Assembly: GCA_965603495.1 (NCBI GenBank)
Contig: CBFDDF010000008.1
Location: 1 to 64,000, forward strand
Direction of reading: 5' to 3'
DNA: 64,000 bases
From: Thiomicrorhabdus sp965603495
GTDB taxonomy: Bacteria > Pseudomonadota > Gammaproteobacteria > Thiomicrospirales > Thiomicrospiraceae
Shown here: positions 16,559-26,039 of the stretch, one piece after another
Layout: every line of letters starts with the position of its first letter
How positions within the stretch are numbered: position 1 is the stretch's first letter
The notes under the pieces: model-generated
Told to the model about the DNA's origin: nothing
Database searches by the model: none
Seen by the model: the letters and a program-made list of their open reading frames with translations, nothing else
Translations under genes and position numbers: made by a program

Positions 16559-17479
16559 CTAACCTAGCGATTCAGGCTCATACCGAAAAATCAAAACTTT
16601 CAATCCCTTCCCAGGCATGGTTTCAATAAAGACATCTGGAGTTGAAAGCGCTTCAATATAGGTGCAATCGGGACACTCCGTTGCGACCGTATCCAATAAA
16701 AATTGTTCGTCCAAATCGGGGGAATTTAAACACAGCATCAATAGGCCACCCGCCTGCATAAATTCGGGAATACGTCGGACAATCTTTTTGTAATCGCGTT
16801 TAATGTCGACACTGCCTTTTTGAAAAGAAGGTGGATCGCAGACCAATAAGTCATAAGGCCCATGCTTCTTAATCCGCCCGAAAGACTTAAAAATATCAAC
16901 GCCTTCAAACAAGACTTTAGCCGTATCATGCTGATTAAGCCGGTGATTTTCACGTCCCATGGAGAGCGAGGCACGGCTCATATCGAGATTAACGACCTTA
17001 GTCGCGCCACCAGCGATTGCAGCAACCGAAAAACCACAGGTATAAGCAAACAGGTTAAGCACGGTTTTACCGGCAGACTGCGCCTTTACCCATGCACGAC
17101 CATTGAGCATATCTAAAAACAGTCCGGTATTCTGTGCCCGCCCCAATGTGATGTGATATTTCAGTCCTGACTCTTCAACCACGGTTTGCGTGACTGCCTC
17201 GCCCAATAGCAACGCTATCGGCGCTTTTGGTAGATAGCGATACTGAACCTGCACCGAGCGACTTTCAATCACGATAGCTAATAATTGCTCAGCCAAAGGC
17301 AACAAGACCTCTTCAGGCATTTCTTTATACAAGGTGATGAGTACGACCGGATAAAGCCAATCAATAGAGACATGCTCAAAACCAGGATAGGCATGACCCC
17401 TGCCATGAAACAGACGTTGAGCATCCAGCGTGGTGGGAACAATAAACGGAGGGTGGTTCGGCATGGTTTTGGACATCAT
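16559..17479 (-). CDS. Class I SAM-dependent methyltransferase, RlmI/RlmK-like
   Basis: The 306-residue protein contains the SAM-binding region VLNLFAYTCGFSVAAIAGGA, the acidic loop VVNLDMSRASL, and LLVCDPPSFQKGSVDIKRDY. DPPSF is motif IV of the RlmI/RlmK group, which methylates 23S rRNA. It lacks the THUMP domain of RlmL and a recognisable PUA domain of RlmI, so it matches the shorter proteins of that group. The rRNA target is inferred from the family. Two ATGs are adjacent at the start; the outer one is used. Confidence 0.85.
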   Translation of the reverse strand: MMSKTMPNHPPFIVPTTLDAQRLFHGRGHAYPGFEHVSIDWLYPVVLITLYKEMPEEVLLPLAEQLLAIVIESRSVQVQYRYLPKAPIALLLGEAVTQTVVEESGLKYHITLGRAQNTGLFLDMLNGRAWVKAQSAGKTVLNLFAYTCGFSVAAIAGGATKVVNLDMSRASLSMGRENHRLNQHDTAKVLFEGVDIFKSFGRIKKHGPYDLLVCDPPSFQKGSVDIKRDYKKIVRRIPEFMQAGGLLMLCLNSPDLDEQFLLDTVATECPDCTYIEALSTPDVFIETMPGKGLKVLIFRYEPESLG

Positions 17480-17559
17480 ATATATTCTTAATTTGAAAGC
17501 GTGTAAAAATTGAAAGAAGTCTGGCTCTAAAAAATACTCTTCATAAAATTAAAGAGACA

Positions 17560-18459
17560 CTACTTGTCTTTACCTTGCCAATAACTGGCAAACATCGAAC
17601 CTGACAAGTTGTGCCAGATACTGAACAAGGCACCAGGTAAGGCACTGCTCGCGGTGAAGTATTTTAGGGCAAGAGCCACACTGAGTCCTGAGTTTTGCAT
17701 ACCGACTTCTATAGCGACCGTCCGTGCTATGACGCTGTCGTAGCCGAGTTTTCTGGCTAACCAGTAACCACTGAATAAACCGATCATATTGTGCAACATG
17801 ACGGCAAGTAGTACCGTCCAAGCCAGGGTTTGTAAATTGGCCTGATTGAGTGCGACCACGATTGCGATAATCAACAGAATCACGGCCATGGAAAACAGTG
17901 GAAACATCGGCATTATTTTTGAGAGTTTTTCATGAAACAGTGCATTCAAACCCATGCCAAGTCCCAACGGCAAAACAATCATTTTCAGTAACATCCACAA
18001 CATAGAGTTGACGGGGACATCGACCGACTGGCCGACATAGAACCAAGTCAGCAGTGGCAACATAACCACTGCTGCCAAGGTTGATACCAAAGTCATACTG
18101 ACTGACAAGGCGACATCGCCTTTGGCCAAATACGCCATTACATTAGAAGCCGTGCCCCCTGCTGTTGCGCCGACTAACATCATGCCGATAGTCAGCTCTA
18201 ACGACAACCCCATCAACAGTGACAAAGCCCAAGCGGTAAATGGCATGACTAAAAACTGGATTGTAATACCCAAGCCCACTACTAAACGATTCTGCCAAGC
18301 TTGTTTAAAGTCTTTCCAGCTTAAGCTTAAGCCCATGCCAAGCATGACCGCCATCAACAAGGGAACAATCCAAGACTTTAAATCCACAAAAATATGCGGA
18401 TAGAACAGTGCGATGCCGCTGATTATCAGCGCCCAAAAAGGAAAAGCCATAACTAACAT
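17560..18459 (-). CDS. Bile acid:sodium symporter (BASS) family transporter
   Basis: The 299-residue protein is almost entirely hydrophobic, with 9-10 predicted membrane segments. The sodium-binding region motifs of the family are recognisable: GATAGGTASNVMAYLAKGD and EVGMQNSGLSVALA. Bacterial BASS proteins import organic anions such as pyruvate, pantoate or bicarbonate-like substrates with sodium; the substrate cannot be told from sequence. It is separated by 80 bases from the methyltransferase gene on the same strand. Confidence 0.9.
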   Translation of the reverse strand: MLVMAFPFWALIISGIALFYPHIFVDLKSWIVPLLMAVMLGMGLSLSWKDFKQAWQNRLVVGLGITIQFLVMPFTAWALSLLMGLSLELTIGMMLVGATAGGTASNVMAYLAKGDVALSVSMTLVSTLAAVVMLPLLTWFYVGQSVDVPVNSMLWMLLKMIVLPLGLGMGLNALFHEKLSKIMPMFPLFSMAVILLIIAIVVALNQANLQTLAWTVLLAVMLHNMIGLFSGYWLARKLGYDSVIARTVAIEVGMQNSGLSVALALKYFTASSALPGALFSIWHNLSGSMFASYWQGKDK

Positions 18460-18948
18460 AGAGTTTTTGTCTTATTTGATGGAATTAAATTCAGTACAGT
18501 TCGACTCTGACCAAGGTAGCTTTGAACACTGAACCAATTTAGCTCAACACTCTGATGGAGTCTTTTAAAGTGGACTCATTGTAGCAGGAACTTTTTCATT
18601 TTTTTGTGGTTGATCACATTTATAAAGGGAGAGATAGTCGTAGATAAAGGACTTTTGTAAGTATATGGATAGCGGACATTATTTCGATAATACTACGGCG
18701 AATCCATTGAGAAAGCTCTGAAAATTCGAATGGCACAAAGATAGGCATGCACTAAGTGCATTATTTTATCTGGTAGAGAGTCAATGCAAGGCACTCATGA
18801 GACATGAGTGCGAGTACACAGGTAAATCTGAGTCTCTGTCTCAATATAGCGGGCACAGTATTAACATTTTGTACACTATCTACAACTCTATTTATCCTGA
18901 ATTATCCCGTTATAGCAATGAAGCACAGAAACTTGAATCACTTTTTTC
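18460..18948. other. 489-base gap with a perfect small hairpin
   Basis: No convincing gene. It contains the inverted repeat GCACTCATG-AGA-CATGAGTGC (18791-18811) and a shorter one, GCACTAAGTGC, near 18750. A 62-codon plus-strand frame starts in the hairpin but runs into the end of the chemoreceptor gene and has no ribosome binding site. The promoter of the BASS gene should lie at the left end. Confidence 0.4.
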
Positions 18949-21033
18949 TTATTTAAAGAACGTCAATTCCTGTAACATTTGTTGAGCCGCTTGATTCAGA
19001 TGTTGAGAACTTTGTGCTGTGGTTTCCACGAGTGCTGAATTCTGTTGTGTGTCTTTATCCAGACTCATAATCGCTTGGTTGATATGCCCAATCGCTTTAG
19101 CTTGCTCATCCGATGAACTGGTTATTTCCGAAATAATGCTCGAGACTTGAATAATCACATCATTGATTTCACCTAATGAAGCTTTTGATTTCCCGACATA
19201 GTCCGCACCTTCTTCAATTTTTTGCACTGTATTTTCAATCAAGTCTTTGATTTGTTTAGCCGCATCGGCAGATTTTTGGGCAAGGTTTCGAACTTCTCCA
19301 GCAACGACAGCAAAACCACGACCATGCTCTCCTGCACGCGCCGCTTCTACCGCGGCATTTAGTGCTAACAGATTGGTTTGGAAAGCAATGCTGTCAATTA
19401 GGACGATAATGGCCGCAATCTGATGACTGGATTCTGTAATCTGCGCCATTGCCGACACGGCCACTTCAGTAATTTCAGCACCTTCTCCTGCTTTTTTCTG
19501 AGCCTGACTAGCCAATACATTGGCCTGTCTAGCAGAATCGGTATTTTGTTCGACGGTGGCCGTAATTTCTTCAGTTGAAGCTGAAGTTTCTTCCAATGTG
19601 GCCGCCTGACTTTGCATCTTTTCAGAAAATATTTGTGAATTTTTGGCCAACTCATCAGCCATCTTAAACACGTTCTGAGCACTCTGATTAATTTGGGAAA
19701 TCGTAGCTCCAATCTTATCATTAGTGGTGTTTAGAGCTTGTTCCATCGATTCTAAATCCCCAGGCAAATTGGCATTGGTTTTAGTCCGATAATCCCCTAA
19801 GGCTTGGCGTGTAAGCGATTCTGAAATAAGTTGAATCGCCTGTTCAACGGAGTCAAGAGAGCTGTTGATGTTCTTCTCTAATGTTTCAAACTCGCCTTTT
19901 ACTTCAATGTGAATACGTCGACTAAATTTACCTGCGCTCATCTCAGACATCACTTGGTTGATTTCTTCAAATGAAACTTTTAATGTATTTACAATTGCCT
20001 GGGTATTATCCACAATACTGCCAAAGCGCCCCTCCAAACCTTCAACCAACTCCACTTCAAACACACCTTTTGAAAGGCCTGATATAGTATGGTCTAAAGA
20101 GACTATAGTCTGGTTAATATTTCGAGTAGATTGATTCACATTTTGTTTAAGTTCATTAAAAACACCATGCATCTCTTTTTCAATACTAACAGCGGTGTTG
20201 CCTTTAGCGACTTGCCCCATAACTCTTTGAATTTCTGTAATGGTTTCGGATAAAAATAGAATATGATGATTAAATCCTTGCGCAATCTTCCCCAATTCGT
20301 CTTTTTGATCAACATCGATTAATTGCGACAAATCACCTTCATCACTAACTTTTTGCATTATTTGTGACATCTTATTCAAAGGACGAGTTATTGAGGTGAG
20401 CACAAGATATGCAATCCCAATACTGATTACAATTAAGGCGAGCAAAATCAAAAGGCTATTTATTAAATTGTTGACAAAAGCCTTGTTGACATCGTCGACA
20501 TAGATACCGGTTCCCACTACCCACTGCCATTCTGGAATGGCTTTCACGTAAGACATCTTAGGTGAGGGGTCCGTTTCATTGGGTTTGCTCCAGAAATATT
20601 CCACATATCCCGCTCCAGATTGTTTTGCAACTGTCGCCATGTTTACAAAAAGCAAATTACCGACTTTATCTTTAGACTGACTGAGATCCTTACCGTCTAA
20701 AGCTGGCTTTAAAGGATGCATTATCATTTTAGGATGAAAATCAGTTATCCAAAGGTAGTTACCATTGTCATAGCGAAAAGAAGTGACTAACATTTTAGCT
20801 TCTAATTGAGCTTGAGCTTGCGTCATTTTTCCTTCTGATGCGGACTTTTGTAGTGCTTCAACTTGTGAAACCACGCCATTGATAATGGATTCAACACGTT
20901 CTTTTTTAGCTTCAAAGGTGACTTCTTTTTCTTTAAAACTGTCATAAACAGAAATAAAGCTCATGCCAATCACGCCGACAAACACCAGTAAAAACAATTT
21001 AAACTTAATACTCAGATTCAACAGAAAACCCAT
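18949..21033 (-). CDS. Methyl-accepting chemotaxis protein with single Cache domain
   Basis: This is a 694-residue chemoreceptor. An N-terminal membrane segment (about 10-28) is followed by a periplasmic single Cache domain (about 35-190; includes YDNGNYLWITDFHPKMIMHP and WVVGTGIYVDDV), a second membrane segment (about 193-212), HAMP and a further HAMP-like linker, and the signalling domain with hairpin tip IVLIDSIAFQTNLLALNAAV and GRGFAVVAGEVRNLAQKSADA. There is no C-terminal CheR/CheB pentapeptide. The ligand is probably a small organic acid, judging from the Cache type. No sigma-28 promoter was found upstream. Confidence 0.95.
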   Translation of the reverse strand: MGFLLNLSIKFKLFLLVFVGVIGMSFISVYDSFKEKEVTFEAKKERVESIINGVVSQVEALQKSASEGKMTQAQAQLEAKMLVTSFRYDNGNYLWITDFHPKMIMHPLKPALDGKDLSQSKDKVGNLLFVNMATVAKQSGAGYVEYFWSKPNETDPSPKMSYVKAIPEWQWVVGTGIYVDDVNKAFVNNLINSLLILLALIVISIGIAYLVLTSITRPLNKMSQIMQKVSDEGDLSQLIDVDQKDELGKIAQGFNHHILFLSETITEIQRVMGQVAKGNTAVSIEKEMHGVFNELKQNVNQSTRNINQTIVSLDHTISGLSKGVFEVELVEGLEGRFGSIVDNTQAIVNTLKVSFEEINQVMSEMSAGKFSRRIHIEVKGEFETLEKNINSSLDSVEQAIQLISESLTRQALGDYRTKTNANLPGDLESMEQALNTTNDKIGATISQINQSAQNVFKMADELAKNSQIFSEKMQSQAATLEETSASTEEITATVEQNTDSARQANVLASQAQKKAGEGAEITEVAVSAMAQITESSHQIAAIIVLIDSIAFQTNLLALNAAVEAARAGEHGRGFAVVAGEVRNLAQKSADAAKQIKDLIENTVQKIEEGADYVGKSKASLGEINDVIIQVSSIISEITSSSDEQAKAIGHINQAIMSLDKDTQQNSALVETTAQSSQHLNQAAQQMLQELTFFK

Positions 21034-21364
21034 TTTAATTACTCCTTTGTAACTATTTGATATCAGTTTACGACCCTACAGGCAACAAACTGGTTATACG
21101 TAACACTGATCATTTAGGCGCCCGAATGATATAAATATTTTTTATGCCATTTCTTGATTATTTATCCACCCTCCATTCAAAGACTAGTTACCGACTGGGA
21201 ATCGTAATTTTTTTGGCAAATAGCTGACTATGTTTCAATAATAACAACAAGTATTTATAATGACTAACCTATTATTAAATACTGTTATATAAAGAATATC
21301 AGCGGCTCCCTTAAGCCAAGTTCTTTACCAGATTAGTACCAGAACAGACTCATCCTATGAAGAC

Positions 21365-21397
21365 AAAAAAAGCCCTAAACACGTTGTGTTCAGGACT
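21365..21397 (-). terminator. Rho-independent terminator without an obvious gene
   Basis: On the minus strand the RNA forms a 12-base-pair stem (two G-U pairs) with a 3-base loop, followed by T-rich sequence (run of 6-7). The nearest upstream gene on this strand already has its own terminator. Confidence 0.65.
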
Positions 21398-21711
21398 TAT
21401 TCAGATAAAAGGATAGTCAGAATTCTGCTTTAAAACAAAATATTAATGTTGAACCGCACTCTCCTTTTTAAGTTTTTTACGTATATTCATAAGGAGATAT
21501 CCTAGAGGATTGAATTAATGACGGCGTCATACAGCAAATGTTAAGCCAACAGGCAATCAAAACATTGATTACCAATTACTGCCACTGCCGAACATAGCCT
21601 GAGTGATGAATTTACCTTTTAAAACTGATTCCGCTTAAATGAATAATAAGCCGAGAAAAGGTTTTTTTGATCGCCATTATCTAACTTAGATCGAATAGTA
21701 GACAATGGTCG

Positions 21712-21736
21712 AAAAACTGAGCGAAGAACTTCGCTC
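21712..21736 (-). terminator. Terminator of the DUF445 gene
   Basis: Minus-strand stem GAGCGAA/TTCGCTC with a GTTC loop, then AG and T5, 34 bases past the DUF445 stop. Confidence 0.75.
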
Positions 21737-21769
21737 AAAGAATATTAAAAAAATTACAAAAGAGAGTGT

Positions 21770-22474
21770 TTAGAACACCAATAGTGTTGACACTAAACCT
21801 ATCAACCCACCTAATACACCACCCCAAACGACTAACCAACCCAAGTGCTCGTGAATCATCTGTTGAACCATCTCTTTAACCATTTGTGGTGTCAGTTCTT
21901 CTAAACGAGTATCAATAATTTCAGCGACCTTGTCACGAATGTCAGCCATAACATCTGGTTGATCCATCTCTTCTTGCAACAGTTTATGAAACGATTCAGT
22001 TTGTGTCATTTCAATCAGTGAAGTTTTCATATTCTCAATAAAAGGTTCTTTTAACGGGGTTAACGCATCTGCCCCACCAAACATACCCAACATACTACCA
22101 AAAGAGGAGTTCATAATGACTTGAACCAGTTTTTCAAAAGAATCGCTTAAATCCACCTTGGCGATGACTGGCTGTAAATCAAATTTTGAGTCTTTCGCAC
22201 TGCTGGCGACAAAGCGATCAATATTCTCTTGACTGAAAAACTGTTCCATCATTAAGTTTTTAATGGCTGATTTAAAGGCTTCAAAGCGGTTAGGAATCAC
22301 GCCAGAACCGACCAGGCCTGGTACCTTTTCAAACAACATATAAACGGCTAACCAGTTGGTTAAGGCACCTGATAATGCAAATAGACCCACCATCATAATG
22401 AGCTGATTATCTAAAAACCAACCAAGCGTTAAAATAGCGGCGGCGAAAATATTAGTCAAACTACTTTTGTTCAT
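21770..22474 (-). CDS. DUF445 family membrane protein
   Basis: The 234-residue protein has hydrophobic N-terminal segments (LTNIFAAAILTLGWFL and MMVGLFALSGALTNWLAVYM) and a C-terminal one (WLVVWGGVLGGLIGLVSTLLVF), with a soluble helical middle. ALTNWLAVYMLFEKVPGLVGSGVIPNRFE is the characteristic N-terminal element of DUF445 (YheB/YjiN-like) proteins, whose biochemical role is unknown. The PGLV codons contain a copy of the iterated palindrome. Confidence 0.85.
   Translation of the reverse strand: MNKSSLTNIFAAAILTLGWFLDNQLIMMVGLFALSGALTNWLAVYMLFEKVPGLVGSGVIPNRFEAFKSAIKNLMMEQFFSQENIDRFVASSAKDSKFDLQPVIAKVDLSDSFEKLVQVIMNSSFGSMLGMFGGADALTPLKEPFIENMKTSLIEMTQTESFHKLLQEEMDQPDVMADIRDKVAEIIDTRLEELTPQMVKEMVQQMIHEHLGWLVVWGGVLGGLIGLVSTLLVF
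22311..22322. repeat. Iterated palindrome ACCAGGCCTGGT, copy 5 (inside DUF445 gene)
   Basis: Exact copy read on the coding strand as GTA CCA GGC CTG GTC (Val-Pro-Gly-Leu-Val), a third reading frame of the palindrome. Confidence 0.9.
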
Positions 22475-22505
22475 TGCTTACTCTCTTAAAAATTAGATTT
22501 ATTTT

Positions 22506-22871
22506 TTATAACTCATCAGCCGTTGATTGGGCTTCGAAGGCGCTTAAATCAACGATGATTTCACCGGAATCAGATACTGTAAAATTGGCTTTATCTTTCA
22601 TCTCACCCGTTTCGTCCATGCCTATACAGCCTTGGAAAATATGCCAAGTGTAGATAAAGTGCACTTGATAACGGTTTTCTTGCAGATAGTTGACATGTGA
22701 AATCACCATGCCGTCCTTATAGTGCGCGAGTTGACTAATAAAGCTGAGATCTCGCACCAATTTTAGATGAATATTCTCTAATTGTGCCGTGAAAAAATCT
22801 GCTAGAAAGTCGCACTGATCTGTATCGGCAACAAAGAGTTCATTATTGGCAAGTTCAAGCTGCAATTGCAT
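22506..22871 (-). CDS. Conserved-looking hypothetical protein
   Basis: I do not recognise this 121-residue soluble protein. It starts MQLQLELANNELFVADTDQC and ends in an acidic tail. There is no signal peptide or membrane segment. The start at 22871 is chosen because AAAAGGG lies just upstream; the frame is open for 17 further codons, but those codons run through the intergenic palindrome. It lies 31 bases before the DUF445 gene on the same strand, so the two are probably co-transcribed. Confidence 0.7.
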   Translation of the reverse strand: MQLQLELANNELFVADTDQCDFLADFFTAQLENIHLKLVRDLSFISQLAHYKDGMVISHVNYLQENRYQVHFIYTWHIFQGCIGMDETGEMKDKANFTVSDSGEIIVDLSAFEAQSTADEL

Positions 22872-22905
22872 ACTAACCCTTTTAAAATTATTAGAAAACT
22901 GAGCA

Positions 22906-22917
22906 ACCAGGCCTGGT
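22906..22917. repeat. Iterated palindrome ACCAGGCCTGGT, copy 6
   Basis: Exact copy in the 92-base gap between acpS and the hypothetical gene. Confidence 0.9.
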
Positions 22918-22963
22918 AACATTTTTTGAGTGATATTAATCGATTCTATTTTAACGAATCCAT

Positions 22964-23347
22964 TTAATCTCTCTGTTCAGCCACCACAAAAGCCACCGTG
23001 TGATGTTTTTCATCACTGACGCTAATCGACCAATCGGTAATACCCAATGAATCCGCTTTATCTAAAGTCGATCCCGCTAACAAAAGAATCGGTTGACCAG
23101 AAACTTTATGGCCAATCGTCATATCTCTAAAGCAGACTCCTTGTGCAATCCCGGTACCCAACGCTTTAGAAACCGCTTCTTTCAATGCCCAGCGTTTGGC
23201 AAGAAAACGTTCAGGATAATGTTGAGTTTCTAGCTCAATTAACTCATCAGCCGAAAGCAATCTATTCGCAAAGGCTTCACCCTGTTTGCTATAAACCTTG
23301 GCAATGCGCTCAACATCAACAATATCGGTTCCAACTCCAACAATCAC
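22964..23347 (-). CDS. acpS: Holo-[acyl-carrier-protein] synthase
   Basis: AcpS transfers 4'-phosphopantetheine to acyl carrier protein. The 127-residue length is typical. The two metal/CoA motifs are present: GVGTDIVDVERI (D8) and RFLAKRWALKEAVSKALGTGI. It is last in the run rnc-era-recO-pdxJ-acpS, an order shared with many gammaproteobacteria, and starts 46 bases after pdxJ. Confidence 0.97.
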   Translation of the reverse strand: MIVGVGTDIVDVERIAKVYSKQGEAFANRLLSADELIELETQHYPERFLAKRWALKEAVSKALGTGIAQGVCFRDMTIGHKVSGQPILLLAGSTLDKADSLGITDWSISVSDEKHHTVAFVVAEQRD

Positions 23348-23393
23348 CGCAATTCCCCTTGAATGACCTGAACTCGCATATTCAGCGCCAGAA

Positions 23394-24140
23394 TTATTTT
23401 AAATACGCCTGTTGACGAGCTTCAACCATAATGCGCTTCATTTCTCGCACTGCTTCTGGTAAACCAGAAAAAACCGCTTGCGCAATAATAGCGTGCCCAA
23501 TATTCAACTCTTCAATGTCTTTAATGGCGGCAATCGCTTGCACGTTGTGATAATGTAAACCGTGTCCCGCATTGACCACCAGGCCTAAACGCACCGCATA
23601 TTCCGTCGCATGCCGAATACGTTCCAACTCCGCTTCAATGTCAGCAGGATTTGTGAGTTCTGCATAGGTTCCGGTATGTAATTCAATCACGGGTGCACCA
23701 CACTCTTTCGCCGCTTCGATCTGGATTTCATCAGGATCGATAAACAGAGAAACACGGCAACCGACATGGGCTAAACGTTCGCAAACTTCCGTTAACCAAG
23801 GGATTTGTCCGGCAACATCCAAACCACCTTCAGTAGTGAGTTCTTCGCGCTTCTCAGGGACTAAACAGATATCTTCAGGCTCATATTGACAGGCAATTTT
23901 GACCATCTCTTCTGTGGCGGCCATCTCTAAATTTACTTTGGTTTGACGCATCGCAGAGATCAGCGCAACATCTTCATCCTGGATATGTCGGCGGTCTTCA
24001 CGTAAATGCAGGGTGATACTATCTGCACCAGCCATTTCAGCATCTAATGCTGCTTTAATGGGATCAGGATAAGTCGTACCACGCGCTTGTCTTAAAGTGG
24101 CGACGTGATCGATATTCAAACCTAAAAAAATTGGATTCAT
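23394..24140 (-). CDS. pdxJ: Pyridoxine 5'-phosphate synthase
   Basis: PdxJ condenses 1-deoxyxylulose 5-phosphate with aminoacetone phosphate to give pyridoxine 5'-phosphate. The 248-residue TIM barrel has the conserved LGLNIDHVATLRQARGT start, the SITLHLREDRRHIQDEDV loop and LVVNAGHGLHYHNV near the phosphate site. The length equals the family norm. It is in the conserved recO-pdxJ-acpS block. Confidence 0.97.
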   Translation of the reverse strand: MNPIFLGLNIDHVATLRQARGTTYPDPIKAALDAEMAGADSITLHLREDRRHIQDEDVALISAMRQTKVNLEMAATEEMVKIACQYEPEDICLVPEKREELTTEGGLDVAGQIPWLTEVCERLAHVGCRVSLFIDPDEIQIEAAKECGAPVIELHTGTYAELTNPADIEAELERIRHATEYAVRLGLVVNAGHGLHYHNVQAIAAIKDIEELNIGHAIIAQAVFSGLPEAVREMKRIMVEARQQAYLK

Positions 24141-24214
24141 GATTATTCCTCGGTAAATTTGAAAGTAAATTCTAGCGGAGTTAATGTTGCGTTAATGTTC
24201 ATTGTGCATAAATT

Positions 24215-24934
24215 TTATCTAAAAAGTTGACGAGTGAGAATGGGCTTATCACCTAAATACTGATTGAGAATGGCTCGGAATAACTGTTTCCATTGACCTA
24301 AGCAGGTTTCACAAAAGTTAGATTCTGCCAAAGCTAATAGACAGTTCCCCTGAATTGGAATACCCGTGCCAATGCCGTCCATGTCCGCTCTAATCGCCCC
24401 ACTTTCTGGGTAAAAATGATATAAAACATTGGCCTCAATTGCTTGTTGATGCATATCTTCATCACACACCAAACCTTGACCTAATTCATTGAGTAGATGA
24501 TATTCAAATTGACGCAATGACCAGGCCTGGTCACTTCTATTTTTGGCAGCCAGCAATTGATATAAAGCCTGTTGGTAATGTTCGTAAAGTGGTTCTACAG
24601 GCACTTGTGCAAACAACAAACGATATAACAACTCATTGATATACAGGCCACAGATACTGGTATCGCCAGACAATGGAAAACGTAAAGTATTGAGTTCAAC
24701 TTGTTGAATGGAAACTAAATCAGAAGGCTTGTGGGCGCGTTCACGCCACAAAACGGTCAATTGCTGGAAAGGCTGTAACAATGCCGACTTTTGAGTTGCG
24801 GTTTTACGACCGCCCCTGACCCCGCGCACGATGCCATTAAACTTGCCGTAGTCAGGTGATAGAAACGTCACCAAGACACTGGTTTCGCGATAAGGACGAG
24901 AATGTAAGACAAAAACAGACTGTTCAATCTCCAT
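24215..24934 (-). CDS. recO: DNA repair protein RecO
   Basis: RecO loads RecA onto SSB-coated single strands with RecR. The 239-residue protein has an N-terminal OB fold (VFVLHSRPYRETSVLVTFLSPDYGKFNGIVRG) and the helical C-terminal part with LYINELLYRLL. The C-terminal zinc-like CxxC is reduced, with FCETCLGQW the remaining pair. It follows era by 109 bases, with a small hairpin (TTAAAGT/ACTTTAA, 24979-24996) between them. It contains one palindrome copy. Confidence 0.95.
   Translation of the reverse strand: MEIEQSVFVLHSRPYRETSVLVTFLSPDYGKFNGIVRGVRGGRKTATQKSALLQPFQQLTVLWRERAHKPSDLVSIQQVELNTLRFPLSGDTSICGLYINELLYRLLFAQVPVEPLYEHYQQALYQLLAAKNRSDQAWSLRQFEYHLLNELGQGLVCDEDMHQQAIEANVLYHFYPESGAIRADMDGIGTGIPIQGNCLLALAESNFCETCLGQWKQLFRAILNQYLGDKPILTRQLFR
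24520..24531. repeat. Iterated palindrome ACCAGGCCTGGT, copy 7 (inside recO)
   Basis: Exact copy read as GAC CAG GCC TGG (Asp-Gln-Ala-Trp) on the coding strand, the same frame as in thiE. The symmetric flanks extend it to GACCAGGCCTGGTC. Confidence 0.9.
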
Positions 24935-25043
24935 TTTAATCCCTTAATTCCTTGAGCTAGCCAGTAAAATTCATGTGGTTAAAGTTCCTACTTTAAGTGG
25001 TACAGATGCAATTTAATACGTCTATAACCAGGCTTAAAAGAAC

Positions 25044-26024
25044 TTAACTGCTGAAGTTATCGTCATAGCCTAAACTGGCTAAGGCACGAGCATCATCAGA
25101 CCAGTTTTCTTTGACTTTAACCCAAAGCTCTAAGTGAACACGACCATCAAGCAAAGTGATTAAATCTCTACGGGCTTGAATACCCATGGTTTTAATCATT
25201 TCACCTTTTTTACCGATGACAATCTTCTTTTGACCTTTGCGCTCAACCAGAATCAGCGCATTAATAATCCAACGATCTTCTTCTTTATCAAACTTGAACT
25301 GTTCAATTTCAACAGTCGAACCATAAGGCACTTCTTCACCCAAGGTACGCATCAGTTTTTCACGGATGATTTCAGCCGCTAAAAAGCGCTGAGAGCGATC
25401 AGTGACATACTCTTCTGGAAAGATTTTTTCTTGCTTAGGCAGATACTTAAGCACTTCTTTCTTGATTAAATCCAAACCACTTTTCTTATAGGCAGAGATC
25501 GGAATCAGAGTATCCATTTCGACATTCGCGGCAACGGTCTGTAAAAACGGAAACAAATCATCTTTGTTTTTGTAGTTATCAATTTTGTTCATCAAGACAA
25601 CCACTGGCGTTTCAATGCCTTCTAGTTTCTTGGCAACGGCTTCATCTTCTTTGGTCCAACGTCCAGCTTCGACGACAAATAAAATCACATCCACATCAGC
25701 AAACGCGCTGTTGGCGGTACGGTTCATATATTCATTAATGGATTTTTCTCCGCCTAAGTGCATTCCCGGAGTATCGACATAGATAATTTGGTGTTTATCA
25801 GTGGTATAAATACCGTGAATACGGTGACGAGTGGTTTGTGGTTTATGCGAAGTGATACTCAATTTTTGACCGAGCAACTCGTTCATAATGGTCGATTTAC
25901 CCACATTTGGGCGACCAATCACGGCAGCAAAGCCCGTTTGATACTCCGTCGGCTCGCTTGAGTCCGTTGTATCGCCACCGGCTAAAATAGCCTCTAGATC
26001 GAGTGTGCGTTTTTCTTCAGTCAT
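25044..26024 (-). CDS. era: GTPase Era
   Basis: Era is a 16S rRNA-binding GTPase for 30S assembly. G1 is GRPNVGKST (37-45), G3 DTPG, G4 NKID, and a C-terminal KH domain follows (VIGKKGEMIKTMGIQARRDL). The 326-residue length exceeds E. coli (301) because of a polar N-terminal extension of about 25 residues (MTEEKRTLDLEAILAGGDTT). It lies 15 bases after rnc and is probably co-transcribed with it. Confidence 0.97.
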   Translation of the reverse strand: MTEEKRTLDLEAILAGGDTTDSSEPTEYQTGFAAVIGRPNVGKSTIMNELLGQKLSITSHKPQTTRHRIHGIYTTDKHQIIYVDTPGMHLGGEKSINEYMNRTANSAFADVDVILFVVEAGRWTKEDEAVAKKLEGIETPVVVLMNKIDNYKNKDDLFPFLQTVAANVEMDTLIPISAYKKSGLDLIKKEVLKYLPKQEKIFPEEYVTDRSQRFLAAEIIREKLMRTLGEEVPYGSTVEIEQFKFDKEEDRWIINALILVERKGQKKIVIGKKGEMIKTMGIQARRDLITLLDGRVHLELWVKVKENWSDDARALASLGYDDNFSS

Positions 26025-26039
26025 TTTTAGTCTTCTCTT

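Larger units (their letters stand above)
21034..21769. other. 736-base gap with an orphan terminator, no recognised gene
   Basis: It lies between the chemoreceptor start and the DUF445 stop, both minus strand. It holds two minus-strand terminators (21365-21397 and 21712-21736) and the near-palindrome ATGACGGCGTCAT (21518-21530). The left end must contain the chemoreceptor promoter. No open frame longer than about 20 codons has a good ribosome binding site. A small RNA between the two terminators is possible. Confidence 0.4.

Noticed and set aside
16611..16620. CCAGGCATGG in the methyltransferase gene, and half-sites near 13428, 23578 and 63828
   Set aside because: They lack the central GGCC symmetry or one arm, so they were not counted as copies of the iterated palindrome.
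18797..18985. 62-codon plus-strand frame downstream of the chemoreceptor
   Set aside because: It starts in a hairpin without a ribosome binding site and overlaps the chemoreceptor 3' end on the other strand.
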